From NCBI GenBank assembly GCA_013151275.1, contig JAADIP010000042.1:1-64000 (forward strand): a stretch of DNA of 64,000 nucleotides, read 5' to 3'. Made by a program: the position numbers and the translations under genes. The notes beneath the pieces are model-generated. The model worked only from the letters and a program-made list of their open reading frames with translations, was not told where the DNA came from and did no database searches. The stretch's first letter is position 1; the number at the start of each line of letters is the position of its first letter. Shown here one piece after another: positions 33,909 to 42,978 of the stretch. The stretch is from Calditrichota bacterium (GTDB lineage: Bacteria > Calditrichota > Calditrichia > Calditrichales > Calditrichaceae).

Positions 33909-36245
33909 ATGCAAGACAAAAAAAAGTCAACAGAATTAAATGTAACCGATTCAAAGATGGATTGGCATCATTATATCAAGCTTTTTAAGAGAAAAAAATG
34001 GTTGATGCTGTCCCTGTTTGTTTTGGGGGCTTTGTTCGCCATGGCTGTTGCTTTAAAACTGAGCCCGCGACCGGTTTATGTGACGCAGGCTTTGTTACAA
34101 TTTCAGGATACCCGCGCTCTTAGTGAAATTGATACGCGCGGAAGACCCGAATTTGAGAGCAAACTTGGTATTTTGATGAGCCGCAAATTTTTAGGGCAAA
34201 TCGTGGATAAGCTGAGTCTTGTCGTCAGATTTAGCGGCGTGGATCGGTATGATGCGGTGGACAGCGTGTATCTGCAGCCCGATTATTTGAAGGGCAAATT
34301 CGAACTAAAAAAACAGGGCAATAAATTACAATTATTTTATACAAGTCAGGACCGTTCCATTGAAGATAAAAAGGTGCTGGAAATTGATTACCCCCAAAAC
34401 GGCGTTGTGGAATACGGGGGCGTTGGTCTGGTGTTGAAAGAAGATTACTGGGACACTCACGATAAATTAATCTATACTGTCAGGTCAAGAGCCCGGACTA
34501 TTGAAAGTTTATTAAGGGCTTTGGGTTATCAGTTCAAAAACAGAGCCAAAACCTTGCTGGCAATAACATTGAAAGGCGAAGACCGCTACCTGATCGCCAG
34601 AACGCTCAATACGATTATTAAAGAATTTGTGCAGGAAAATCTAAATCTGAAAAAATATCAAACACGTGAAGTATTAAGCGTTCTTGAAGAGCAGTTACAA
34701 ACCGCAAAAGTCGAATTGGATAAAGCCGCGCAGGAATTAAAACACTTCAGGGAAAGAAATCCCTGGGTCGGGTTAACCCCTGACGCTTCGGGAATCATAA
34801 CCGGTATTTCCACTTATGAGGCGCGCAAATCCCAAATCGCGAATCTTAAGAATGAATTGGAGAGACTGATCGCGCGTTTGAAAGCCAGCTCCAATGAGGA
34901 TCGATATTCCATACTGAATGAAATCATCTCATTTTTAACTTCACAAGGTTCGCCCACGGCTTCCGCGCTTTCGTCGGAATTTACAACTCTTACTACAGAG
35001 CGCACCCGCTTGCTTGCTTCGTATTCCGCCTCGCATCCTTATGTTAAAGAAAACAACAAAAAGCTGTCGGAGCTTGAAAAAAAGGTTTTAATGACCGCTC
35101 AGAACCTGCTCGATCAGATTAATTCTCAGATAAATGATTTGAATATGAAAATCGCGGAGAATACAAGAAGAATCCGGCGTTTACCCTCCAAAGAGATGAA
35201 ATTAGCCGAATTGGAGCGCAGAAGATCCGTCTCCGATGAAATTTATTCTTCGCTGCTCGTACGCTATAATCAGGCAAGAATTGCGGATGCCGTTGAAGTA
35301 GGCGATGTGGTTGTTCTGGACAAAGCGATTGTTCCGTTAAGAATAAGCAAATTCAAAACATATCTTAAGGTCTTGTTAATCGGTTTGGTGGTGGGACTCG
35401 GCGGAAGTGTTGTCATTGTTTTGGTTTTAGACTTTTTCGATAAAACCGTGCGCACCGCCGAAGAATTGGAACGGGTAATTCCGATCAGAGTTCTCGGTAA
35501 AATTCCGGTAATTAAAACCGAAAAAGAAATTGTCGATGTAAAATTTGACGAGCCGGTTCGGGTAGATCCGAAATTAGTCACAGCCGACTATTCCCCGACG
35601 CCGGTGGGCGAGGCGTATCGCAGTTTACGAACCCAGTTGTTGTTTAATGTCGATAAAAAACTTAAATCGATTTTAGTTACTTCCTTAAATCCGGATGAGG
35701 GAAAATCGCTCAACGCCGGAAATTTGGCGATTACCTTTGCTCAACAAAAGTTGCCGACCGTTTTGATAGACGGAGATTTACGGCGCGGCGTGCTGCATAA
35801 TACGTTCGCCTGTAAAAAGAAACCCGGCTTTTCCGATTTTCTTTACAGCAACGCGGATATAACCGATGAGAATGTTCGCAAAATAATTCAGACAACGCAT
35901 ATCCCCAATTTGTTTTTGATCAGCAGCGGCGTGCCCATCCCCAATCCGTCCGAATTGTTGGGCAGCTCGCGGGCGCAGGAACTGATCGAATTCCTTAGTC
36001 ATCGGTTTGGCTTTTTGATTATTGATACGCCCCCCATTGCAGTGGCGTCGGATGCGGTGATTGTTTCCCGCTATGTGGACGGCGGTCTGTTGGTTGTGCG
36101 CGCCGGTAAATCCAATATCGATCATCTTAAATCGAAAATCGATGAATATCAGGATTTGAGAGCCCATATTATCGGAATAGTCCTGAATTTTGCCAAGGAA
36201 GAACTGGAACAGAAAAAGTATCGTTATTCATATTACAATTATTGA
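33909..36245 (+). CDS. Wzz/Wzc-type polysaccharide copolymerase with BY-kinase domain
   Basis: A 778-residue inner-membrane protein controlling chain length and export. An N-terminal Wzz domain has a first membrane helix (about 32-52), then a long periplasmic coiled coil (about 230-430), with a second helix near 485-505. The cytoplasmic tyrosine kinase has Walker A DEGKSLNAGN (Lys599), Walker A' VLIDGDLRRG and Walker B FLIIDTPPI. The last residues, KYRYSYYNY, are the Tyr cluster autophosphorylated in this family. It follows the exporter gene. A hairpin lies just downstream. Confidence 0.94.
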   Translation: MQDKKKSTELNVTDSKMDWHHYIKLFKRKKWLMLSLFVLGALFAMAVALKLSPRPVYVTQALLQFQDTRALSEIDTRGRPEFESKLGILMSRKFLGQIVDKLSLVVRFSGVDRYDAVDSVYLQPDYLKGKFELKKQGNKLQLFYTSQDRSIEDKKVLEIDYPQNGVVEYGGVGLVLKEDYWDTHDKLIYTVRSRARTIESLLRALGYQFKNRAKTLLAITLKGEDRYLIARTLNTIIKEFVQENLNLKKYQTREVLSVLEEQLQTAKVELDKAAQELKHFRERNPWVGLTPDASGIITGISTYEARKSQIANLKNELERLIARLKASSNEDRYSILNEIISFLTSQGSPTASALSSEFTTLTTERTRLLASYSASHPYVKENNKKLSELEKKVLMTAQNLLDQINSQINDLNMKIAENTRRIRRLPSKEMKLAELERRRSVSDEIYSSLLVRYNQARIADAVEVGDVVVLDKAIVPLRISKFKTYLKVLLIGLVVGLGGSVVIVLVLDFFDKTVRTAEELERVIPIRVLGKIPVIKTEKEIVDVKFDEPVRVDPKLVTADYSPTPVGEAYRSLRTQLLFNVDKKLKSILVTSLNPDEGKSLNAGNLAITFAQQKLPTVLIDGDLRRGVLHNTFACKKKPGFSDFLYSNADITDENVRKIIQTTHIPNLFLISSGVPIPNPSELLGSSRAQELIEFLSHRFGFLIIDTPPIAVASDAVIVSRYVDGGLLVVRAGKSNIDHLKSKIDEYQDLRAHIIGIVLNFAKEELEQKKYRYSYYNY

Positions 36246-36285
36246 TAAATTAAAAATTTTACCGACCGATTTTTTAATAGAATGA

Positions 36286-36318
36286 AGGGATTTGATGAAA
36301 TATCAAATCCCTCTTTTA
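36286..36318 (+). terminator. Hairpin between kinase and FemAB-like genes
   Basis: AGGGATTTGAT (36286-36296) pairs perfectly with ATCAAATCCCT (36302-36312) around a GAAAT loop, followed by CTTTTATA. The T tract is short, so this may be a partial terminator or attenuator between the export module and the biosynthetic genes. Confidence 0.6.
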
Positions 36319-36344
36319 TAATGGTTAAACGGATAGTTTAATTC

Positions 36345-37376
36345 ATGCAAATATTTTCATTAGATCGTCATTATTATTTTCAATGGGATTCCTATGTCGA
36401 TGCGCATCCCCGCGGTCGTATTTACCATAAAACCGTCTGGAAAGAAATTATTGAAAGGGCGTTTGGCAAAAAAACGCATTATCGGTTTGTGATAGACGAC
36501 GGAAGGATTGTCGGGATTCTGCCGCTGGTGCATTTTCACACCTATCTGGCGGGCAAACAGTTGATTTCGCTGCCCTATGTTAATTACGGCGGACCAATAT
36601 GGAGCGGCGACAAAGCCAAAAAACTGATTCTGGATGAGATTGAACGGCTGCGAAAATCGACTCGATCGGAAGCGGTGGAAATCCGTTATGATCAGGCGGA
36701 AGCTTTCCCTTTTCCCGTGCGAACAAATAAAGTAACTTTTCTGCTGCCTTTACCCGATTCGGAAGACGAGCTGCTTAAAAGTTTCAAAGCCAAACTGCGC
36801 AGCCAGATACGTCGCCCTACCAAAGAAGGGATGTACGGCAAAAGCGGGCACAAAGAATTGTTGAATGATTTCTATTACATTTTCTGCCGAAATATGCGGG
36901 ATCTCGGAACGCCGGTTTACGGTAAAAGTTTTTTTGAAATTATTTTAGATCTTTTACCCGACCAAACACGTATAATCGTTGTTTACACAAAAGAGAGCAA
37001 ACCGGTAGCCGCGGCTTTTTTGATGGGCTATAAAAAAACGCTGGAAATTCCCTGGGCGTCTTCCTTAAAAGCGTATAACCGCTTCAGTCCCAATATGCTG
37101 CTTTATTGGGAAGTTTTGAGGTTTGCCGTTAAAGAAGGCTATAAAGTATTCGATTTCGGGCGGGGCACAAGGGACGGAGGAACCCACAGATTTAAAAAAC
37201 AATGGGGCGGAGACGAGACTCAACTTTATTGGTATTACGCTCTTGAGCCGGGCGAGGAACTGCCGGAAATCAATAAAGAAAATCCCAAATTTGCTTTGGC
37301 GATAAAAATCTGGCAAAAACTGCCCTTGTGGTTTACAAAAGCAGTCGGACCAAAAATAGTGAAGAATATTCCTTAG
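36345..37376 (+). CDS. FemAB-related acyltransferase, PEP-CTERM/exosortase-associated type
   Basis: A 343-residue two-lobed GNAT protein of the FemAB group. Segments WDSYVDAHPRGRIYHKTVWKEII, GILPLVHFHTYLAGKQLISLPYVNYGG and the C-terminal FDFGRGTRDGGTHRFKKQWGG match the version described as FemAB-related, PEP-CTERM system-associated (TIGR03019). FemAB enzymes add amino acids from aminoacyl-tRNA to peptidoglycan precursors; the role of this subgroup in exopolysaccharide loci is unproven. No signal peptide. It starts the biosynthetic part of the locus. Confidence 0.85.
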   Translation: MQIFSLDRHYYFQWDSYVDAHPRGRIYHKTVWKEIIERAFGKKTHYRFVIDDGRIVGILPLVHFHTYLAGKQLISLPYVNYGGPIWSGDKAKKLILDEIERLRKSTRSEAVEIRYDQAEAFPFPVRTNKVTFLLPLPDSEDELLKSFKAKLRSQIRRPTKEGMYGKSGHKELLNDFYYIFCRNMRDLGTPVYGKSFFEIILDLLPDQTRIIVVYTKESKPVAAAFLMGYKKTLEIPWASSLKAYNRFSPNMLLYWEVLRFAVKEGYKVFDFGRGTRDGGTHRFKKQWGGDETQLYWYYALEPGEELPEINKENPKFALAIKIWQKLPLWFTKAVGPKIVKNIP

Positions 37377-37435
37377 AGAAGAGATAGCAATCGCATATAA
37401 AATGAAAAAAGTCTGATTGTAAGTCGAGATAATTT

Positions 37436-38596
37436 TTGAATAACGTTTTAATAGAAACGAAAAATTTGTACATGGACTTTAAAATTAAAGAAATCGATTC
37501 GTTAAATGATCTTATAGGGCTGGAGAAAGACTGGCAGAGCTTATTGTCAAAATCAAGGCACCCTGTTCCTTTTCTTGATTACCATTGGATCAGAATTTGG
37601 TGCAAGCATTTTATTCGTAATAATAAATTAAAATTTTTTATCATAACAAATCCGCAGGACGAACTTAAGGGCATTATTCCTTTGTACCCCGGAGAAGAGC
37701 GGCAGGCGGGAATTAAATTCAAAGTATTGAAATTTTCGGCTAATTCTCATTCCTTCAGAACAGATCTGATTATCGATTCGAAGATAAGAGAAGAAGCGGT
37801 TAATTATTGGCTTGATTCGGTGGTTTCGGATAAACAATTTGATTACCTGAAATTTCGTGAATTTCCCGTCGATGAAAAATTGCTAAAGAGCCTCGACCAA
37901 AAACAAATTCATTTTAGTCTGGAAGAACAAAAAAAGCCGCCGCGTCTTGAAATTTCGGGCGACTGGGAAAGTTATTTTGACAGCCGCAGAGGGCATTTCC
38001 GGCGCAATTTGCGAAGGCGGATGCGTAACGCGGAAAAAGAATTCGGCAAAATTGAATACCGGATATTCGACGGAAATTCGGATGAAATGCAATCGGTTAT
38101 TTTAGACGGCTTCCGGCTGGAAGCCAGCGGCTGGAAGGGTAAAAAGGGATCGGCGGTTATCTATTCGGAAGAGGCGAAACAATTTTATCTGGAAATCGCG
38201 GAAAATTTTTCCAAACGCAAAATGCTGCATGTGGGCACTTTGTTCTTCGGCGACAAAATGGTCGGTTTTAATTTTTCTGTGTTTTACAATCAAACGTTTT
38301 ATTTGTTAAAAGTGGCTTACGATGAGTCGGTGTCCCGTTATTCTCCCGGACAAATTATGACCTTTCATTTGTTGCAATATGTTTTTGAAAACGGATTTAA
38401 GTCGTTCGATTTTTTGGGACCGTCCATGCCCTGGAAACTGGAATGGGCTGATCAATTTACGGATCAATACACCCTTTACATTTACAGTTCAACGGCAAAA
38501 GCAAAGTATCTGCGCTCGATAAAGAATCATGTTATCCCAGCTTTAAAAAAGATAAAATTTTTGCACGATCTTAAAAAGCAGATTGGGGAACGATAA
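37436..38596 (+). CDS. GNAT-like acyltransferase of the CelD/BcsL (Acetyltransf_6) type
   Basis: A 386-residue cytoplasmic protein with tandem GNAT-like lobes. The N-terminal region (WQSLLSKSRHPVPFLDYHWIRIWCKHF) and C-terminal lobe (FRLEASGWKGKKGSAV, FGDKMVGFNFSVFYNQTFYLLKVAYDESVSRYSPGQIMTFHLLQ, FDFLGPSMPWKLEWAD) match the CelD/BcsL acetyltransferase pattern seen in polysaccharide clusters. The start is uncertain: TTG at 37436 with a weak GAGAT, or ATG at 37472 with no ribosome site. Its stop overlaps the next start (TAATG). Confidence 0.82.
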   Translation: MNNVLIETKNLYMDFKIKEIDSLNDLIGLEKDWQSLLSKSRHPVPFLDYHWIRIWCKHFIRNNKLKFFIITNPQDELKGIIPLYPGEERQAGIKFKVLKFSANSHSFRTDLIIDSKIREEAVNYWLDSVVSDKQFDYLKFREFPVDEKLLKSLDQKQIHFSLEEQKKPPRLEISGDWESYFDSRRGHFRRNLRRRMRNAEKEFGKIEYRIFDGNSDEMQSVILDGFRLEASGWKGKKGSAVIYSEEAKQFYLEIAENFSKRKMLHVGTLFFGDKMVGFNFSVFYNQTFYLLKVAYDESVSRYSPGQIMTFHLLQYVFENGFKSFDFLGPSMPWKLEWADQFTDQYTLYIYSSTAKAKYLRSIKNHVIPALKKIKFLHDLKKQIGER

Positions 38597-39726
38597 TGCC
38601 TTTTATTCCTTCTCTGCAATCCATATATCCTCATTATTGGGTTCGGTTCCCGCGAAAAGTCTTTAAAACGGTTTTTCCTTTTAACCATCCCCGGTTAATG
38701 TATTTTTACTTTGCCCGAAACGGAATTTATCATCTTGGGGAGTATCTGAAAAACAAGGGAATGGGCAGGATGCTTTTTCCCGCTTATAATCACGGCAACG
38801 AAATTAGGGCGTTGTTGGCTGCCGGGGTTGAATTGGAATATTACAAAATACTGAGCGACACAAATATCGATTTCGATGATTTGGAGAAAAAAATTCGACA
38901 AACGGGCATAAAGGTTCTTTATTTTATTCATTATGTGGGGATGCCTCAAAATCCGGAAAAGATTGCGGAACTGAAAAAAAAGTACAATTTAATTCTGATC
39001 GAAGATAACGCCCTCGGTTTATTTTCCGGATTCAGAGATCAACCTTTGGGTAGTTTCGGCGATGTTTCGATTTTTTGCTTTTACAAAACTTTGCCGATAC
39101 CTAACGGCGGGGGACTGTGCATAAACAATCCCGAATTAAATTTTACGGTTGCCGTCAAAGCGCCGCAACTGGTTTCCACCTTAAGCCGCACCGCCGGTTT
39201 GGTATTCACCTGGATGGATTTGAAATTTGACGGGTTTGGCAGAAAATTGCAAAAGATTAAAAGCAGTTTCGGAAATATTGCCGACAAAATGGAGGTTGAA
39301 AGAGTGCCCGTGCTCGATTCTCAATTCGATGTTTCGAGGGCAGATTGGGGCATGTCGCGGATTTCATATTATTTAATCGATCGTGTTTCCGTCGAAGAAA
39401 TTTGTGAGCGGCGGCGGAAGAATTATCAATTTATGCATGAACATATTCCGGAAAAATTTCATCTTTTCTCTGAATTGCCGGAACAGGCGGTGCCCTGGTT
39501 TTTCCCGGTCAAAGTTAAAAACCGGGAGGTCGTGTTTCGGGAACTGACTTCACGCGGGGTGGATTGTGCCCGTTTTTGGCGTCATTCGCATCCCGACATA
39601 CCTGCGGAGCGGTTTCCGGAAGTGCGGGAATTACGCGATTTAATTCTGGAACTGCCCATTCATCAGGATCTGGATGAAAAGCAGCTCAGCTTTATCAGTG
39701 AACAATTTAACCAATTAGCAAAATAG
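38596..39726 (+). CDS. DegT/DnrJ/EryC1-type PLP aminotransferase
   Basis: A 376-residue aminotransferase of the sugar-aminotransferase family. The PLP-site region IEDNALGLFSG gives the Asp that contacts the pyridine ring; the Schiff-base lysine is in SIFCFYKTLPIPNGGGLC. Members aminate keto-sugars on nucleotide carriers, so this one probably makes an amino sugar for the polymer. The sequence is divergent around the N-terminus (MPFIPSLQSIYPHYW), so the substrate is unknown. It overlaps the upstream gene by one base and is one base from the next. Confidence 0.85.
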   Translation: MPFIPSLQSIYPHYWVRFPRKVFKTVFPFNHPRLMYFYFARNGIYHLGEYLKNKGMGRMLFPAYNHGNEIRALLAAGVELEYYKILSDTNIDFDDLEKKIRQTGIKVLYFIHYVGMPQNPEKIAELKKKYNLILIEDNALGLFSGFRDQPLGSFGDVSIFCFYKTLPIPNGGGLCINNPELNFTVAVKAPQLVSTLSRTAGLVFTWMDLKFDGFGRKLQKIKSSFGNIADKMEVERVPVLDSQFDVSRADWGMSRISYYLIDRVSVEEICERRRKNYQFMHEHIPEKFHLFSELPEQAVPWFFPVKVKNREVVFRELTSRGVDCARFWRHSHPDIPAERFPEVRELRDLILELPIHQDLDEKQLSFISEQFNQLAK

Positions 39727-39727
39727 A

Positions 39728-40879
39728 ATGATCGAAATTATTTTTTGGATAAGTATCGGTTTAATCATCTACATTTACCTGGGCTATCCGCTCATTTTGT
39801 TTGTTTTGAAGTTTTTGTTTCCGCAAAAAGTCGCTCAGGACGTGTTGTATTTTCCCACGGTAACGCTCATTATTTCGGCTTTTAACGAACAGACGGTAAT
39901 CGTGGAAAAAATCAAAAATTCGCTGGACTTGGATTATCCGCGGGATAAACTGCAAATTTGGGTGGTATCCGACGCTTCCACCGACGACACTGATCGCCTG
40001 GTGAAAGAGTTCGGAAACGAGCGGGTTCATTTACACCGTCTCGGAGAAAGGCGCGGCAAGACCTACGGGATAACTTCCGTCATGAACAAAATTGACAGCG
40101 AAATCGTGGTTTTCTCCGACGCCAATTCAATTTATGATAAACACGCTTTACGGGAGCTTGTTAAATACTTTATCGATCCCAAGGTCGGTTACGTGGTTGG
40201 GCATGCCCGCTATTACAAAGATCAGACAAGTTCTGCCGGTATTCAGGAGAATACTTACTGGTCGTTTGAAATAAAGATGAAAATAAACGAATCGACCATC
40301 GGCTCCGTTGTCGGGGGCGACGGCGCTATTTACGCTATCCGGAGGGAACTGTTTAAACCGCTGAACCAGGATGATATCAACGATTTTGTAAATCCCATTC
40401 AAATTATTTTGCAGGGTTATCGAGGAGTCTTTAATCCGAAAGCGGTATGCTACGAAGAGACATCTTCTTCGTTTATGAAAGAATACTGGCGAAAGCGGCG
40501 TATTGTTAACCGAAGTTGGCGCGGATTGTGGAAGAACGCCCGGGTGTTAAATCCCTTTAAAACGGGTTTGTACGCCTGGCAGATTTTAAGCCATAAATTA
40601 TTGCGCTGGTTGGGCGGACTTTTTTGCCTTCTTGCCTTTGTAAGTAATCTGCTTTTGGTGACGTCGGGTAGCTTTTTTTTGTTCACAATGATTCTTCAGA
40701 TTTTATTCCATTCCGTCGCCTTGTGGGGATACTATATGGACAGGAAAGGCAAAAACGCCAATTTTTTAATAAATCTTCCTTATTATTTTGACATGGTGAA
40801 TCTGGCATCGCTGCAGGGTATTATTGATGTTTTCAGAGGCAAAACCTACACCACCTGGAAGACCATTCGTCAGGAGTAA
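39728..40879 (+). CDS. Family 2 glycosyltransferase, membrane-anchored processive type
   Basis: A 383-residue GT2 with an N-terminal membrane helix, a GT-A domain and two or three C-terminal helices. Motifs: SDASTDDTD (nucleotide binding), FSDANSIYD (D-x-D-like metal site), GGDGAIYAIRR, and WRKRRIVNRSWRG (the Q/RxxRW-like motif of processive enzymes). It resembles BcsA/hyaluronan-type enzymes and could extend a polymer. It lies in the tight FemAB-to-GNAT run. Confidence 0.9.
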   Translation: MIEIIFWISIGLIIYIYLGYPLILFVLKFLFPQKVAQDVLYFPTVTLIISAFNEQTVIVEKIKNSLDLDYPRDKLQIWVVSDASTDDTDRLVKEFGNERVHLHRLGERRGKTYGITSVMNKIDSEIVVFSDANSIYDKHALRELVKYFIDPKVGYVVGHARYYKDQTSSAGIQENTYWSFEIKMKINESTIGSVVGGDGAIYAIRRELFKPLNQDDINDFVNPIQIILQGYRGVFNPKAVCYEETSSSFMKEYWRKRRIVNRSWRGLWKNARVLNPFKTGLYAWQILSHKLLRWLGGLFCLLAFVSNLLLVTSGSFFLFTMILQILFHSVALWGYYMDRKGKNANFLINLPYYFDMVNLASLQGIIDVFRGKTYTTWKTIRQE

Positions 40880-40881
40880 CT

Positions 40882-41943
40882 ATGGGCTACATTGTTAAAG
40901 AAGCCGATCCCGATCGGGACAGAGAAATAATGATTTCCATACTGGAAAGAAACAGGACGCGCGACGATACCGATTACCAAAAACGGATTGACTGGATTTA
41001 CCTGAACAATCCCTTTGGCAGGGCAAAAGCCTGGATAATATGGGACGGGCAAAAAAACATTCCGGTTGGTTTTACCGGCGCTTTTCCCCGTCCGGTTTAT
41101 GTTGAGGGACAGGAATATTTGGCGTGGAATTGCGGAGATTTTTCGATCGATAAAAAGTATCGCACTTTAGGAGTTGCGTTACAATTACGCCGCGAGGCAA
41201 AACGCGCCGTTGACAGCGGGGAAGTTCCTTTTCTTTATGCCCACCCTAATAAGCGAATGGAATTAATTCATTTCAGGGTGGGACACAAAAAAATCAGCCA
41301 GATGGTACGTTACGCTCTTCCTTTAAAAGCGGATCGGTACTTAAGCGAAAAAATTTCCTTCGACATCCCGGCAAAGCTCGCGGCTATTCCCTTTAACGCA
41401 TATTTAAAAAGCCGGTTTTTGCTGAAACGCAGCTCTTTGTTCCGCGGCGAAATAAGGGAAAAAGTTCAATGTCATGCCGATCTTGACCGGATATTTGAAA
41501 AAATGAAACAACAATTTAAAGTTATCGGCACGCGCAGCCGCAAATATCTTCAATGGAAATTCGCCGATCATCCGAACTTTAAGTACAATCAATTTGATTT
41601 TTACGAAGGAAATAAGCTGCGCGGCAGCATCTTTTATTTAATTAAAAATAATGTTATTAACTTAGCGGATATTTTGATCGATGATTATAAAAAGTACGCA
41701 GAACAATTGTTTTTGATTTTTATTAAAGAAGTTTACCGAAAGCAGGCGGGCGAAACACTGTCGTTTATTCTGCAGGAACAGAATCCCCTGATCCCCGTTA
41801 TGCGGAATTTGGGATTTAAAGCAAGGCAGGATGCCACTTCGTCGGTCATTGCTTACGGAAATGAAGAAAAGCAACCGGAACTTTCCAGATTGGTATTAAA
41901 CGGAGCCAACTGGTACATGACGGTTGGCGACCGCGACGCTTAA
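40882..41943 (+). CDS. GNAT-like N-acyltransferase (two-lobed)
   Basis: A 353-residue GNAT-like protein. The N-terminal lobe shows GNAT features: WIIWDGQKNIPVGFTGAFPRPVYVEGQ and YRTLGVALQLRREAKRAVDSG (acyl-CoA loop-like). The C-terminal lobe (about 195-350) has RSRKYLQWKFADHPNFKYNQF and a further beta-rich half. The acyl donor and acceptor are unknown; the carrier protein gene 21 bp downstream suggests an acyl-carrier-linked donor, which is inference. Two bases after the glycosyltransferase stop. Confidence 0.78.
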   Translation: MGYIVKEADPDRDREIMISILERNRTRDDTDYQKRIDWIYLNNPFGRAKAWIIWDGQKNIPVGFTGAFPRPVYVEGQEYLAWNCGDFSIDKKYRTLGVALQLRREAKRAVDSGEVPFLYAHPNKRMELIHFRVGHKKISQMVRYALPLKADRYLSEKISFDIPAKLAAIPFNAYLKSRFLLKRSSLFRGEIREKVQCHADLDRIFEKMKQQFKVIGTRSRKYLQWKFADHPNFKYNQFDFYEGNKLRGSIFYLIKNNVINLADILIDDYKKYAEQLFLIFIKEVYRKQAGETLSFILQEQNPLIPVMRNLGFKARQDATSSVIAYGNEEKQPELSRLVLNGANWYMTVGDRDA

Positions 41944-41964
41944 TATTTAAACGGAGGTGTTTAT

Positions 41965-42204
41965 ATGGACATGTACAAAGAAATAGTGGCTTTTTTATAC
42001 GATGAATCGCTGAAAGACGAATTCGCACAGCTCGATTACGATGATTCTCTTTTGGAGTTAGGGATTATCGATTCGGTGAAGATGTTGGATTTGATCAATT
42101 TTATTGAAGAAAAATTCGGGATTAAAGTTGAAGATGACGATTTATATCCCGAAAACTTTGACAGTATAAATGCTATTGTTAATTACATTAATTCCAAAAC
42201 CTAA
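41965..42204 (+). CDS. Acyl carrier protein
   Basis: A 79-residue acidic four-helix carrier protein with the phosphopantetheine attachment site Ser37 in LGIIDSVKMLDLINFIEE. The D-S-V-K context is closer to the D-alanine and specialised carriers (DltC-like) than to the fatty-acid AcpP (DSLDTVE). It sits between two acyltransferase genes in the polysaccharide locus, so it probably delivers an acyl or aminoacyl group to a sugar. No ligase or phosphopantetheinyl transferase gene lies in the window. GGAGG precedes the ATG. Confidence 0.9.
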   Translation: MDMYKEIVAFLYDESLKDEFAQLDYDDSLLELGIIDSVKMLDLINFIEEKFGIKVEDDDLYPENFDSINAIVNYINSKT

Positions 42205-42235
42205 TTTATGTTAATTAACAGGCGGAGGGAAGACA

Positions 42236-42892
42236 TTGAAACTTGAAGATTTAAAACGTATTAAAAAAGGGTTCGGTTATCGGGGAGTTATTCATGCCCT
42301 GAGATACAGCGCCATTAACAAGATAATATTTTATCGGCAGTTGCAGGGCATGATAGTTACCATGGAAACTTTGAATCCGAAATACTTAAAAGGAAATGAT
42401 GCTTACACGCATACTTTTTTAAACGAACAGCAGTTGCGTCGGTATGGAAAAGACCCTCAAACGGAAATGAGCGAAACCTTTTTGAACCGTGTATTGCCCA
42501 AAGGCGATCGTTGTTTTGCCATTCTTGACGGCGAAACGCTTGCAAGCTACGGTTGGTATTCCACCAAACCCACGGCAATTAATCCGGAACTGGATTTGTA
42601 TTTTGACGACCGGTGGGTTTATATGTTCAAAGGTTACACTAACCCCTCTTACCGCGGTCAGCGTTTACACGCCATCGGGATGGCTAAGGCTCTGGAAGCT
42701 TTTACAAAAGAAGGCTATAAAGGCTTAATATCCTATGTTGCGACAAATAATTTTGCCTCATTAAAATCCGTTTACAGAATGGGCTATGTCAACATCGGAA
42801 AAGTTAAAATTTACAGAATCTTCGGAAAATTTATAATAAAAGCCGATGAAGGATGCGAAAAATATAAATTTACGGTTAAACCTCGCGTCTGA
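42236..42892 (+). CDS. GNAT-family N-acetyltransferase
   Basis: A 218-residue GNAT protein. The acyl-CoA binding region is FKGYTNPSYRGQRLHAIGMAKALEAFTKEGYKGL (the R-G-Q-x-L/I signature), followed by FASLKSVYRMGYVNIG. The N-terminus (KRIKKGFGYRGVIHALRYSAINKIIFYR) is helical and could bind the membrane or carrier protein. The start is TTG at 42236, preceded by GGCGGAGGGA. It follows the carrier protein gene after 31 bp. Confidence 0.82.
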   Translation: MKLEDLKRIKKGFGYRGVIHALRYSAINKIIFYRQLQGMIVTMETLNPKYLKGNDAYTHTFLNEQQLRRYGKDPQTEMSETFLNRVLPKGDRCFAILDGETLASYGWYSTKPTAINPELDLYFDDRWVYMFKGYTNPSYRGQRLHAIGMAKALEAFTKEGYKGLISYVATNNFASLKSVYRMGYVNIGKVKIYRIFGKFIIKADEGCEKYKFTVKPRV

Positions 42893-42978
42893 TTACTTAA
42901 TGATAAGCAGGTATTCGTTTGTTTAAAAATTGTATCAGTTTATTTTGAATTCAAAAATTTACACAACCAAAGGAATCG

